A stretch of 64,000 bases of DNA. Source: Epiperipatus broadwayi (Eukaryota; Onychophora; Udeonychophora; Euonychophora; Peripatidae). Location: NCBI GenBank assembly GCA_028023455.1, contig JAQFVV010001068.1:1-64000 (forward strand). Direction: 5' to 3'. Shown here one piece after another: positions 35,946 through 47,492 of the stretch. Within the stretch, counting starts at the first letter, position 1; each line of letters begins with the position of its first letter. Position numbers and translations under genes: made by a program. Below the pieces are notes generated by a model, which saw only the letters and a list, made by a program, of their open reading frames with translations, did no database searches and was not told the origin of the DNA.

Positions 35946-36869
35946 ATTCATTGAGCTATTATTATTATAGATAAATAAATTTTAAAATATCAATTATGTA
36001 TACATACAAATAGATCCATTCATATGATAATGTAACCTATTAATTTCTTAAAGTTCCTTACTGAAATATATATATATATATAATAAGCAATATTATTTTA
36101 GACAAAATGTTTTTAAAATTGAAATGTTTCAAATCTTTTTCTTTTAAAGTGGTAAACCTTACTGCAAGTTTTTTGTGTATTACAAATAAAACAAGATGAA
36201 CTGCGAACTTATTCTTAAAATGCATAATAAAATAAAATATTAGAATTGTTACTTTGATTTTTAAAATGTCATTCATTATTTATGTATTAGAACTTAAGAT
36301 TTATAAAATACATATATATCACTGTTTTTTATTAAAAAGCAAAACTTGTGCACATCTCTTTTGGAATTTTAAATAGTTTTAACTTTTGAGAAAGTTAATA
36401 TATTATTTTAAAATTTAAAGGAAGTAAATTGTGAATTGTTTTATGTAGATGAAACATTTTGTCATTTTGAACCTTATCAAAGATAATGTATACATAGAGT
36501 GAAATTAAAGAAGGCATTTAAATTAGCAGCTAAATAATTAATGATCTCTATATGATAATGATCTAAAATACAAATACAAAAAAAAATTTAGTAGATGACA
36601 TGTGTTAAGACTGTATCAATATGGTACAATATATATATGAATATTTTAATATTTCAATATCAAAGTATCATAAATAAAATTAACTTTTTAATATTAAATA
36701 ATTAATATTAAAATTTATTAATTTTAATTTTTAAAAAATACCCTATCACAAAAATAAATGTAATCACAAAGACAGTGCTGATCACTCTTGTCAAAGATAA
36801 TAGTTATAAAAAAGGTTAAAAAAATGTATGACATCAAATCACAACATAACAATATTCAACTGAACATTG
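35946..36869. other. non-coding, nothing recognised
   Basis: AT-rich, stop-dense. The minus-strand open stretch 36276-36058 has no motif. A dispersed-repeat segment shared with 27240-27300 lies near 36655-36700. Confidence 0.4.
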
Positions 36870-37200
36870 TTAGATTTTTTTTTTCATCATAAAATTAACA
36901 TTAGGTGTAAACCAAGCTTTCTTAATTTTACATTTTCTATTATTGTGTTTACTAGAAACCATTTTTATTTTATTAGGATTAAAAACATGACCAAATAAAT
37001 ATTCACAATCCAAAAACACTGATGACATTGAAGAATTGAACTTAGCTTTGTTGTAACAATATACATGTTGTTTAACCTTTATATTAATGTTTGCACTGGA
37101 TTCACTAAACATAAGGTAACTATGTTCACAGTACTTAATCAATTAAACAATATAAGAACATTCCCTGGAATAAAATCTACATTTACTATTGTAGATGGCT
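36870..37200 (-). pseudogene. PLE-2 family C-terminal (GIY-YIG region) fragment
   Basis: The 90-codon minus-strand stretch reads 'NINIKVKQHVYCYNKAKF', then SSMSSVFL and 'CKIKKAWFTPN'. The plus-strand PLE-2 copy has 'DINIRLKQHVYHYNKVKM' and SLMSSCF at about 40095-40180, so both belong to one family. In PLEs this position holds the GIY-YIG endonuclease, whose conserved 'Y.G.t...l..R...H' can be traced loosely (Ser/Asn-rich stretch followed by K.KQH). It stands head-to-head with PLE-2, about 1 kb apart. Frame breaks upstream end the similarity near 37200. Confidence 0.7.
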
Positions 37201-38189
37201 GAAAACATAAATTTTATTCTTTATCACACAATTTTTTCATATCTGAAGATATAAAAAGCATATAAGAGAGGTTCATATAAGATTTAATCTCCATAATTTG
37301 ATTACAATTAAACTTTAATTTATAATTAAACTGTTTAAATTAAATATATTTATTATAACCTATCTCTATTAAGTCAAATATATATTTATGAATATTATAT
37401 TTTCATCCAAGTCAAATTACACAAATTATGGACTGATGCAAGAAGGCCTTAAGACCTGATTATTTATATTCTGGGTATATATGACATTTAGGATTGATAT
37501 AGCCCAGGGACAAGTGAACTTTTTAACATGAAGCATCATTTTGTTTAAAGCCCCCCCCCCTCAAAAAACCATAATAAAAGAGATATCCTTCCCCCCATTA
37601 AAGAGTTGCAAGAAAAGAGATGAAAAATATGTTCATAAAAAATAGGAATTTGTGAATGGCTATGCATGTATTTGATCATTTATTTTAGTAATAAAACTTA
37701 ATAGAATCTGTATATATCTTTTAACAAAAATAAAAATTTTCTTAAAATATAAATAAATAAAAACACAAAATTATTTTGATAGTTTGATTTATTCACAAAT
37801 TTTTAATATGCAAATATTAATCCTATACAATAATTACTATTATGTAATACAGTTCAATTCAAGAAACATTGTTGTAATAGGCATTTTTCCTTTACTAGAG
37901 TTATCAAAATATTGATTTACAGATTACAAGAGGAAATTTTATAAAATATGTTTATGATAAAAAGAGTCATGAGATTGGGGTCAAAAAGCCACAAATGGTT
38001 CACAAGCCACAATTTGTCAATCCCTGATATAGCATTAACATTAGTAGTCTTAATTCACATTGTGTAGTGCAATGTATTGTTATTATGCTTTATTAACAAA
38101 TATAGATATTTAATCAAACATTTATTTTTATGATGGAGTACTTTTTTTACAAGTTTTTATTACACTTACTAATAAGAATTGGAACTTTA
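37201..38189. other. non-coding spacer between inverted PLE copies
   Basis: AT-rich. It holds a short C run near 37551-37561. A string near 37975-38030 (caagccacaatttgtcaatccctg) has the inverse start CAGGGATTGACAAATTGTGG, which resembles an hAT-type terminus, but no partner end was found. Confidence 0.4.
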
Positions 38190-40330
38190 TAAAAGCATTT
38201 AAAATTTGCAAGAAGGTAGCGAAATTTATTGCAAGGTTGTGTTTTTTAAAGAATTGTTTGGAAATTAATGTATTTCCTAATTGTTACGAATTATATATTA
38301 ATAGTGCTGCATATATTCAAAAAGAAGCTATTATTAAATTACAGAAACAATTATTACATTTGATTACATGTGATTGTAAAAAAAAATTTTATATTCCACA
38401 ATTAAACAGAAAAATACTTAGCACAAAATCACTGCATTCTTGATCATATTAAAAAACAATATGATCATTATATACTATTTTGATTACCAAAATAATATTA
38501 GATATTTTGGTTTTTAGTTTATTTGCAAGGTATTAACGACCAATCATTTCATTTAAATTTTTTTACTAATTTGCCATTAGTGTATTTAGTTGAGAGGCAA
38601 ACAAAACTTTCAAATTAAAGCCCCAAATTTGGTACCTCTAAATTCCATAACCTGCATATATAATTAGGTGCTGATTTTGAAATGGGTTGTGAATTTAGAG
38701 AAAATAAAGATGTGGTTTTTAAACAAGCCACTTGCTTATTACAAAGAAATTCTCTGAAAAATGATAATTTTTATTGGAATGGTTCTGTACAGGTTAGAAA
38801 GATGTTAAAAGAGAAGAAAAGTATTACTTGCCTAGAAGAAGATAGAGGCAATAAATTTGTACTTTTGGATCAGGGCATGTATTGCAAAAAAGTCAAATTG
38901 TTAAGTTAAATTGTGTAAAAATTAATGAATATAATGTCAAATCATCTAGAAATAAGTTTATAAATAATGTTTTACAAAAATATAAAAATCAAGTTTTTAA
39001 AATAGATACATATTTAAAGATATATACATTTGCCACAATAACTCCATACATTTTTGCTAATATTAATTTGCATAAAGAAAATTATCCTTTAAAGCTGAGG
39101 ATTGACTTTTGAGATTTGTATCATGAAAAAACAAAAAATTAGTTTCTAAATGGTTATAGGATGAACTGGGTTTTGAACAATTGCAATTAAATCATCTTTT
39201 GAATGCATTAGTATTTTGAATTCTGCTCAAGTTAGGGATAGATGTAGAATGGCCTCTTTTGATGTTAATGAATTGTATGATTCAGTTGATTATATTTTTT
39301 TTCTGAAGAATATTCAGGATTTTCTTATTAAAAAGAATTCTGAGGAACAAAAGATTAAATTTATTATAGATGTTCTCTATTGAATTAGTCAAGATATTAC
39401 TTCTTCTTTCAAAATAAAACAATCATAGCTGCTGTGAATTTCAGTTAGTGCTTTCGTTTGTAGTCTGGCAATTAATTATATTGAAAAAAATCTACATTGA
39501 ATAATTATAATAATATTGTGTACATTATATATGTTGTCATATTTTATTTGTAGTACTTTGGAAGTAATAAAAGACTTTTTGATAAAGTTAATAAAGAACC
39601 AAAATTAAAATAATTAATTGAACATGTGGTTAATGAAAATATTAAATATCTGCATTTGTTAATAAAGTGTAAGAAGCTATATCAATCTTAAATCTTTTGT
39701 ATATCCAGGATATAAATATACAGGTTTCAAGGCCTTCTTGCATTGGAACTATAATTTGTGTAAATTTGAATTGGATAAAAAAAACAATATTCATAAATAT
39801 ATTTGGTGAATCAGTAGTGATGGATTACAATAAATATACTTTATTAAAACATGTTAAGCATTTTAATAATAAAGTTTAATAGTAATCAGATTATGGGTAT
39901 TAAACCTTGGATGACTCTCACTTATATACCTTCTATATCTTAAAATATGAAGAAATTGTTTGATAAATAATATGTATGTTTTGGTCATCTACTATATTAA
40001 ATCATTTAATTAACAATAGTAAAGATAGAATTGATCCCAAAGAACGTCCTCGTATTGTTCATTTGATTAAATTTCAGGAACTTAACAGATATTAATATAA
40101 GACTTAAGCAGCATGTATATCATTATAATAAAGTTAAGATGGATTCTTTAATGTCATCATGTTTTTGGATCATCAGCATTTTTTTAGTTGTGTTTTCAGT
40201 CCTAGTAAAATAAAAACAGTTTGTGGTGAACATAATGATAGGAAACAAAATTAAGGAGACAGTTGATTTCTAATGATAACTTTGTGATGAATAGTTTAAT
40301 AGTGTTCAGTTGAGTACTTTTTGGAATATG
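38190..40330 (+). pseudogene. Penelope-like element ORF (PLE-2), broken
   Basis: Parts appear in PLE order across many frame breaks. The open stretch 38237-38443 starts FLKNCLEINVFPNCYEL, typical of the N-terminal region before RT. 38682-38909 has 'CLEEDRGNKFVLLDQGMY', the 'D.GN..V....Y' block. 38990-39115 gives 'YTFATITPYIFANINLHKEN' and YPLKLRI, equivalent to the 'PKiHK..yPlRpI' block. Around 39250, 'MASFDVNELYDSVDY' preserves the first catalytic Asp. The C-terminal stretch around 40095-40260 matches the minus-strand copy at 36870-37142 and would be the GIY-YIG part. The catalytic YxDD was not found. Terminal repeats with a hammerhead motif follow at 40712-41222 in the same orientation. Confidence 0.82.
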
Positions 40331-40711
40331 TGCAATTAGACTGATGATTGTGTAACTTCCATTTGTAGTTTGATGTATGTAAGGATGCACCAAAATGCAT
40401 TTAGGTTATATTACTACTTATTAATTATTATTTACCTCCATAGTTTTGGAATTAATATTCCTTATGATTTCATTAATTTTACCTTTCCTAAAAACAGAGA
40501 ATATTATAAAGTCCTCCTTTGTGAAACCAAAACATCAAAAAAGGCATGTTGATCTTCAGTTTGTATTCATAACAATGTTGATATGTGAGTGTAGGTTACT
40601 GATATGAATCATGAACTTGACAAGTTTTTTTTAAATAGGTTGATCAAAAAATAAAAAATCATCAGTATATGTAAGCTAAATTGAGGATTTAAAAATTATT
40701 CATTCTTAAGC

Positions 40712-41222
40712 CATATGCAACTGAACTAAGTTCAGATACACCATATATTAATAGCTTAAGCAATATAAAATCACCAAAGCCTTAAGAGCAATAACAATAA
40801 TTGCAAGGAAATCAAGTGATATATCACATGACTTAATTTAACAAGCTTGTATTATGTTAAGGTTTTGGCAATTTTATATTGCTAAAGCTATTACTGTATA
40901 TGGTGTATCTAAACTTAATTCAGTTCCATATGATTATTTAAATTAGATATCTGGATTTGAAGACATATGAATGTCTAAAAATTTCAGATTTTCTACTTAA
41001 TAGATAATCATTAGATAATGTGCTGAGCTTGACTTGGTATTTAAATCTAATGCTTGAATATCATAACACCTCACTGAGGAAGCCAGAAGCAGAAACCGGT
41101 CTGAGGATGGGGATATTCTGAAAAGCTTGTTAAAAGCTATTGACAGGCTCATTAGATAACCTTTGTAATACAAGTTTGTTAAATTAGGTCATGTGATATA
41201 TGACTTTATTTCTTTGCAAATA
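40712..41222 (+). repeat. PLE terminal repeats: inverted partial units flanking a full unit
   Basis: Unit U (about 40858-41222) starts ttaaggttttggcaat, carries the hammerhead motif and ends atttctttgcaaat. Its first ~75 bp are present inverted at 40712-40784. Its last ~57 bp are present inverted at 40799-40855. The two inverted pieces lie in the order 'end of one reversed unit, 15-bp spacer, start of another', as at the junction of two tandem reversed units. PLEs are known for tandem and inverted terminal repeats (pLTRs), and the orientation of U agrees with PLE-2 just upstream. Confidence 0.75.
41056..41118 (+). ncRNA. type I hammerhead ribozyme candidate in PLE terminal repeat
   Basis: Parts in order: GAATATC (41056-41062), internal loop, CCTCA (41069-41073), core CTGAGGA (41074-41080, fits CUGANGA), stem-loop II region (41081-41091), GAAA (41092-41095), palindromic CCGG as minimal stem III (41096-41099), TC with predicted cleavage after C41101, TGAGG (41102-41106), internal loop, GATATTC (41112-41118). 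Stem I pairs perfectly in both parts (CCTCA/TGAGG and GAATATC/GATATTC). All core bases fit the consensus. Stem II is weak: G82-C90 and C83-G89 pair, but the closing position is A·A. Published PLE hammerheads share this type I fold with a very short stem III, often active as dimers. Self-cleavage is therefore plausible but not shown. Confidence 0.78.
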
Positions 41223-42966
41223 TATATATATATTAATTGATAGGTTAAATTTCCTTGCAGCAGACCTAGCCTGTTAGACGGCTTAAATATAACTAAAATA
41301 AATTGCTATTTTGTTTTTCTTATAATTAATAATAAAATGATTTTTTTTAAAAAAACTGTTAAATATATTCTTTAAATAATTAAAATCATTTTTGTAATTA
41401 ATTTTTTGTTAAAATTCGAAAATAATTTTACATCATACCATACAAAATTAAATAAAGTCATGCACTTAATTTTTAAAAAAAATGTTTTGATTTTAAAAAC
41501 ATTATTAAAAAAGCTATATTTAAAAATGGGATTTTATAGATAAAATTCTATTCGTTTTCTTACATTAAATATGTATTAATCAATTTTAGTATGATTAAAA
41601 AAAACTTTTGTAATGACATGCAATAATTAAACTAAAAATTTTAAAATATTTAGTTATTTGTTATTGAAGAGAAAAAAATCATGTGACTTCTTCTAACCAA
41701 TCGAATGCTAACTTAAAATGAATTAAAATCATTTTAAAAAGCTTTTTACTAATAATCAAAATTATTATAAAACAATCGTGATTAAATGTTGTTGAAATAT
41801 GCGCCATTGTAAAAAAAATCAGTTTAAAATTTCATATAATTATTATGATTAAATTCTAGTTTGAATATTAATGTAATTTCATTTTTTGTTAACATGTATA
41901 CCGTATGTGTGTACATATATATCAGTCCTCTCCTATGTGGTTTAATGTAATGGTAGAGTTTTGGATGTAATGAGCTGGAAGTTTCACTTTCAGTGCTTGA
42001 ATTTCATATGACCTCTTGAGCAACTAACTAACTTTGATTAATTTATTTTAATGGAATGTTCTGAAAAAATATATACAATGAGAGCCTGGCTATTTGAAAT
42101 TTGTACAATTTATTTTTTAACTTATAATTCAGACACACAATAGGTTGAAACTCTGATCTCAGAAGATTGGCTTATATAATGATAAGCTGTAAGACTTCAC
42201 ATTTTTTAAATTGATGCTCACAGGCGAGTGTGTGAAAATTCATAAAAAGTGCATGACTGAAGGTTCGTTACTTTCTTTATACTATTATTTATCTAAATAT
42301 AAAAATTAAAAATTTAATTATGAACTAAATTAATTACAAGTTGCAAATAAAAATATATATAATTAGTACATGAAATGTCAGTGATGTCCAATATTTTTTT
42401 AATGTATGATAATAATTAAATGTTATATAAATTATAAATTCGAAGCAAAGATTATCTTCATATTGTTTGATTTTGATAAAAGAAAAAAAAACGTTGTTCC
42501 AAAAGACAGTTTTTTTCATTAATTTTTATTTTTTTTATTTTTTCCACTATTGTTTATTTTTAAAATCATATTTTGTACTATCTAATTGATAAATTATATA
42601 AATATTAAATAAAATAATTGAATGGTAGGTCACAGATTTGAGCATTGATTCAGAGAGATCAAGTCCAATCAGGCAGTAAAAATTGAAAATTAAAATATAT
42701 ATTAGAGGAACATGTTTATTTTCTTGTACTCTAACTTCAATTGACTACAAATTTTATATTTATCAGTTATCAAATAAGAAATAAAAATGTATTTATGTTT
42801 GTATTTTTCTCATTTAAAAAACTGAAAAGCAAAATAACCCCATCCATAAAACCATAGAATTCTTTAATATTTAACCATTACTTCAGCCATTCCAGTCTAT
42901 ACATTTTAAACAAAGTGCATGTGCATTACCTTAAAAAGGTGATTATTAGTTTATTATAAATATAGA
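41223..42966. other. non-coding, with one possible tRNA-like unit
   Basis: AT-rich and stop-dense. Only the tRNA-like segment at 41937-42012 stands out. Confidence 0.4.
41937..42012 (+). repeat. possible tRNA-like SINE fragment
   Basis: An A-box-like segment tggtttaatgtaatggtaga is followed about 55 bp later by a degraded B-box-like gtgcttgaatttc. Spacing and order fit a tRNA-derived unit, but neither box is a clean match and no second copy was seen. Confidence 0.3.
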
Positions 42967-43822
42967 TAATCAGTGCTCAGCTTTATATTAAGATAGCCAA
43001 TCTTCATACTTTAATGGACAGGCTTCAAACTATTCCAACTCACAACTCTTCAGCCTTCCATTTCATTGAAAATCTGATGATGGAACGTTCAAAGCCCTTG
43101 TTAGTGTCAAGGTTGTCATCCTACCCATGTTGAGATATTAGTCATTCCGACTCCTCATGTACAGGAGAATAACCCATTTATACATATATATGCACTGATT
43201 ATATATATGTGTGTGAGAATAGTAATCTAGACCAACTAGTTTAGCATGAATATGTATATTGGTGATTATTTATCTTCTCAACATGTGTGTGATTAGGTGG
43301 ATCAGCAATATGAGATGGCACTGAGAGTAGTGGGTCGTGTGAAAGTCTGAGTTCGAATCCTGCCTATATTTCATATATAAATGCAGGTTTAAGCCTGTGC
43401 AATGTATTAATTTATATAAATAGTGTATAAAAGGTCTGCCCATCACTCACAACATATGCATGTATAAATGGATTATTTTCCTGTACATGAGGGGTCAGAA
43501 TGATTAATATCTCAACATGGGTAGGATGATAACCTTGGCACTAACAAGGGCTTTGAAGGTTCGTCAGATTTTCAATGAAATGAAAGGCTGAAGAGTTGTG
43601 AGTTCGAATAGTTTGAAGTCTGTCCATTAAAGTATGAAGATTGACTATCTTAATATCAAGCTGAACACTGATTATATATGGGTGTGAGGATAGTAATCTA
43701 GACCAACTGATGATTTCTGGTTTAGCATGAAATATGTATATTGGCGATTATTTATCTTTTCAACATGTGTGTGATCAGGTGGGTCAGCAATATGAGATGG
43801 CACTGAGAGTAGTGGGTATCTT
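42967..43822. repeat. SINE-like palindrome with alternating A/B modules
   Basis: Four blocks: A forward (42967-43183), B (43208-43440), A inverted (43459-43674), B again (43681-43818). The A blocks form ~215-bp inverted arms (aatcagtgctcagc... / ...gctgaacactgatt). The B blocks are direct repeats and contain a tRNA-like head: an A-box-like gattaggtggatcagca and a B box gagttcgaatcc about 60 bp apart in the first B. The second B ends before its B box. The inverted A also carries gagttcgaat. The same modules occur in other order at 20107-20540. Confidence 0.85.
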
Positions 43823-44203
43823 TGTTTACCATCTGTGATTAGACAATGACAGTTCAAATCAATAAAGATGTCCACAACTATATATCTAGATAAGTGTGTG
43901 TATATAGTTTTAAAATAGTTAAAAGAAGAAACAAAATTTGTGAAATAAAATTTATGGTTTTTATAATTATTCAAATAAGATATGCAAATATTTTTTCTTG
44001 AAAAAAAAGAAGTAAATTATTGTTTAAATATATTTAAAATGTAGTTTTATTGTAAATCTTTATTTGAAAAAAATATGTAAACAGTTTTGTGGGCAGATTA
44101 TAGATAAATTAATTAATTTGAATACTATAAAAATAACTATGGGACTTATTTATTGAAAAACACAGTTATGAAGAACTGTCCTACACTTTGAATGGGTTGG
44201 TAT

Positions 44204-45846
44204 TATAATGGTATGGTCAGATATACCCGGATGTTCTGGTTGGCAAATACATTTGAACACACAGATCAACTTTAACATCCAGCTAGTTCGTCCATAACAT
44301 ATAACCAACTTATGTCCAATCTAAAAGTGCTGGTGCACCTATCTACCATATCCCAAAGTTGATAGTGCCAAGTGCAACAGTCTGGTCCATCCACATATAT
44401 AAGAAAAAGAGAGCAAACTCGCATCTAACTACTGTCAGACCTGGGGTCTTCATGTAGGATGCTAGAGATAAAATGATGAAATACCTGACTCATGATTACA
44501 TCTATCTTTAATAGACCAACCTAAGCATAATCCATCAAATCTACATGTAATTCAAATCAGTTCATCTCACCACTCTTTTCCAAAACCATTACCTCAGATA
44601 TTCGAACTCAGGAAGAATTCGCATTCGACTTTCTTAACAGGTATGTATTTATGAAAACTATTAATCAATGATGAAAATAATATGTCCCATCTATTAGAAA
44701 GAAATAACCTCTATTTAACAATGTTCTCACAGACCTATCAAACAATAATGTGAGTGCGTGCATGTGTAAAATATTGGATATAAGATATAATGTAAGTGCT
44801 TAATTGAATGTAAATGCTGGATCAACAAAACTACAGAGATTGTGTTAATTTACAAAACTTCATAATATTTATTTATAACAAAAATAGGATATATTTAAAC
44901 ATAAAATAAATTCTTAAACAATTTAGAAAAGAAAAAATTTCAATAAAGAAAAATATTTAAAAATGCCCATAAATTACTTGGATATCTCTATGTATTTACA
45001 GTTTCTATGTCTATGATGATAATAATAAAAAAATTATTCATTAAAAATGAGATTGCTAACCCTAAGTAAATTTAACTGCAACATCAGATATAATATGCAA
45101 TTTTAATTGTGGAAAAATATATTGCTCACACAACACAGAATATGATAGAAAACGATAAAGAATACTCTTTAAAAAGGGTTAGTCATTTATTCACTATATC
45201 TTAAGAAATATTATTAGTAACATATATATATAAATATTCATTCATGTGGCAACATAGCTTATACCAATAGCTTTAAAAAATAAAAAATCTCTTACCGTTA
45301 AATATTCTAGTGAAGCACTTAATTGTTTTGTGCACATTTCAATCCCAAATCTCTCAGTAGAAAGTAAATCATCTAAATTTTATTTAAAAAAATATATAGA
45401 CTTTTCAACCTTCCCCCCTCCCCTACTCTCTTGATATTTTCATATATTGGATTGTTCCCTGTATAATTAGCAATAGCTTTTTCCAAATATAAGATGAGAT
45501 AATAAATATAAATAAAAATACAAATTGATACAACAGAAAATAAAACATAATTTACAATTTCCCGTTTATATAAAGTTCTTACAGTTGATGTATTTTTTAA
45601 ATAGATGTTGAAGAACTCCAGTTTAATTTGACAGAGCATTCTGAAGGTATTTAAGTAGCAGTAGGTAGTTTGGTGTTACTCATACCATAGATTTTCATCC
45701 TGTATAAATCCCAACTTCTCAGGCAATTTTACTGTAGACAGTCATATCTTTATATTTATATGGCCATAGTGGATAGAAGAAAATGCTTCACCCCGATGAC
45801 AATTAAGCTCTTTAGCCAACATACTTCATACTTTAGCTATATATAT
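44204..45846 (-). repeat. element A 3' LTR, distal part
   Basis: Direct match of 58015-59660 with small indels and substitutions. It starts tataatggtatggtc (5' LTR: tgtaatggtaaggtc) and ends at ctatatatat, where the insertion begins. Confidence 0.93.
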
Positions 45847-46916
45847 TGTGCCCTTGTCTGTAGGTCATAATAAGGTAGAAAGATCAATTATTAAAAAATT
45901 TTAAATTTTAAGTTATATTTGTATGATATATAAATAATAGTAGGATAATTATGTTTTATAGTACAATTTAAAGCTGAAAATACCTGGTATCTAAAAATGT
46001 AATAGATTATTTTAAAAGAAAACAGTTAAATAAAGCTTAAATATATCATTGCTTATGGTTGTAAAAGCTGGCCATATAAAATAACACAGCTATAAATAGT
46101 TAAAAGGTAGATTAATAATTTGAATATAATATTTTAAAACTAATAAATTAAATAAATGCTATATGTAGTGTATAATTATATTTAATAGTCAAATTTAATA
46201 GAGTATATTTTAAAATAAACTTTAGGATGGTGAGAATTATATTTGGTTCAACATTTTTTAATTATTTTCCAAATTTTTATAAAATATATTAGTTTTGGTA
46301 ATTTAGACCGAGACGTAAATAAAAAATCATTTGATAAAGTTAGTAAACACGTGACCGTATATTATATACCTTCACACACACGCTTGTTAAAATAATAATA
46401 AAAGTTTGTGAATTTGAAACTAGATATAATTGCCATCAATCATTAAAGTAAAAGTTTAAATGTTAAATATTATTTTAATAATTATTTTAAAAGCTTAAAT
46501 AATTTTTATAAAAGTATAATTGAATTTAAAAATATAGTCTAAATAATATTTTGAGACATGACATCATCAATTCTTTATTTTAAACATCTAGTCTGTTATA
46601 AAACTAAAATGGATAAATTTGTTCGCGCTAAAATAAAGTTATTAACCAATCAACGGAGGTAAATTAGCAGACAAAAATATAGGAATTATACAGAGCGGAG
46701 AGAAGGAATGTGTAAGTGAAAGAGAAAGTAACACATTTTTGTAGCTGATAACACCGTAGCTGGAAAAGTGATATAAATTTAAAATTTTGTATTTATTTTA
46801 AAAAAGTTCTTCTGTAACATATAATATATTTTGACTGTATCGATATGAATTGCTAATTTTAAAAGTTATCTTACCAGGGAAATTTATTCGAATTTAACCA
46901 AAAACCTACAGTAGAG

Positions 46917-47492
46917 ATGGAAGTACAAGGGAAAATATCTAAATTTATTACCGAAGGAAAAATATTTGGAAATTGTCTTAATGCAAATTTATTTATGCTC
47001 AACCAAGAACTTATGATTGTCACTCAAAGAAATATAATTGGGATGCTATGCGAAATCTTAAAGGAGAAGTTACTTGTCGTCAGGAAAAAATTATGACGCA
47101 AAATTTATAAGGCTACTTTAAAGTTATTTGATTCTTCTCTATGAAAAAATTTAATATGCGTTTTATTATAAAGAAAATAATGATGAAGAAAGAGTGTTTA
47201 TCTTTTAAAGGAAAACATTATTAAAAATATAGTACAAGAATTTTGAAATAAAGAAAAAGTTATAGAAGAATATGAAAGTGCTATTATGTATTTTATGGAA
47301 AGGAGCCGAAAAACTTTATCTTATCAGAAAAAAATATTACAAAATATTCAATGGAAGAAATGCTTGATTTTAAAAATATATAAAATTAAATTACTTAATG
47401 AAAATGGATCCATGGAAATCAGAAAATTTACTGAATCTTTAAATAAAAGTACGTACAAGATGCATCGGAAAAGTCGCGCGGGAAAATATTAG
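46917..47492 (+). pseudogene. unrecognised broken ORF in the inserted segment
   Basis: An ATG at 46917 opens 59 codons starting MEVQGKISKFITEGKIFGN, ending in TGA at 47096. After frame breaks, coding-like sequence resumes with KENIIKNIVQEF and a 68-codon stretch 47286-47492 rich in Lys, Glu and Leu. The composition suggests a helical protein. No family motif is recognisable. About 290 bp upstream contain a CCAAT-like ccaatcaac (46646) and no LTR-like feature. It could be the first ORF of an unknown element. Confidence 0.35.

Noticed and set aside
36415-36475. GAAACATTTTGTC string resembling GAAA plus stem III plus cleavage triplet
   Set aside because: No CUGANGA box and no stem I complementarity upstream.
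37975-38030. hAT-type terminus (inverse CAGGGATTGAC)
   Set aside because: No second terminus or 8-bp duplication could be found.
40202-40393. Minus-strand 63-codon ORF
   Set aside because: Runs against the PLE-2 C-terminal region and has no motif.
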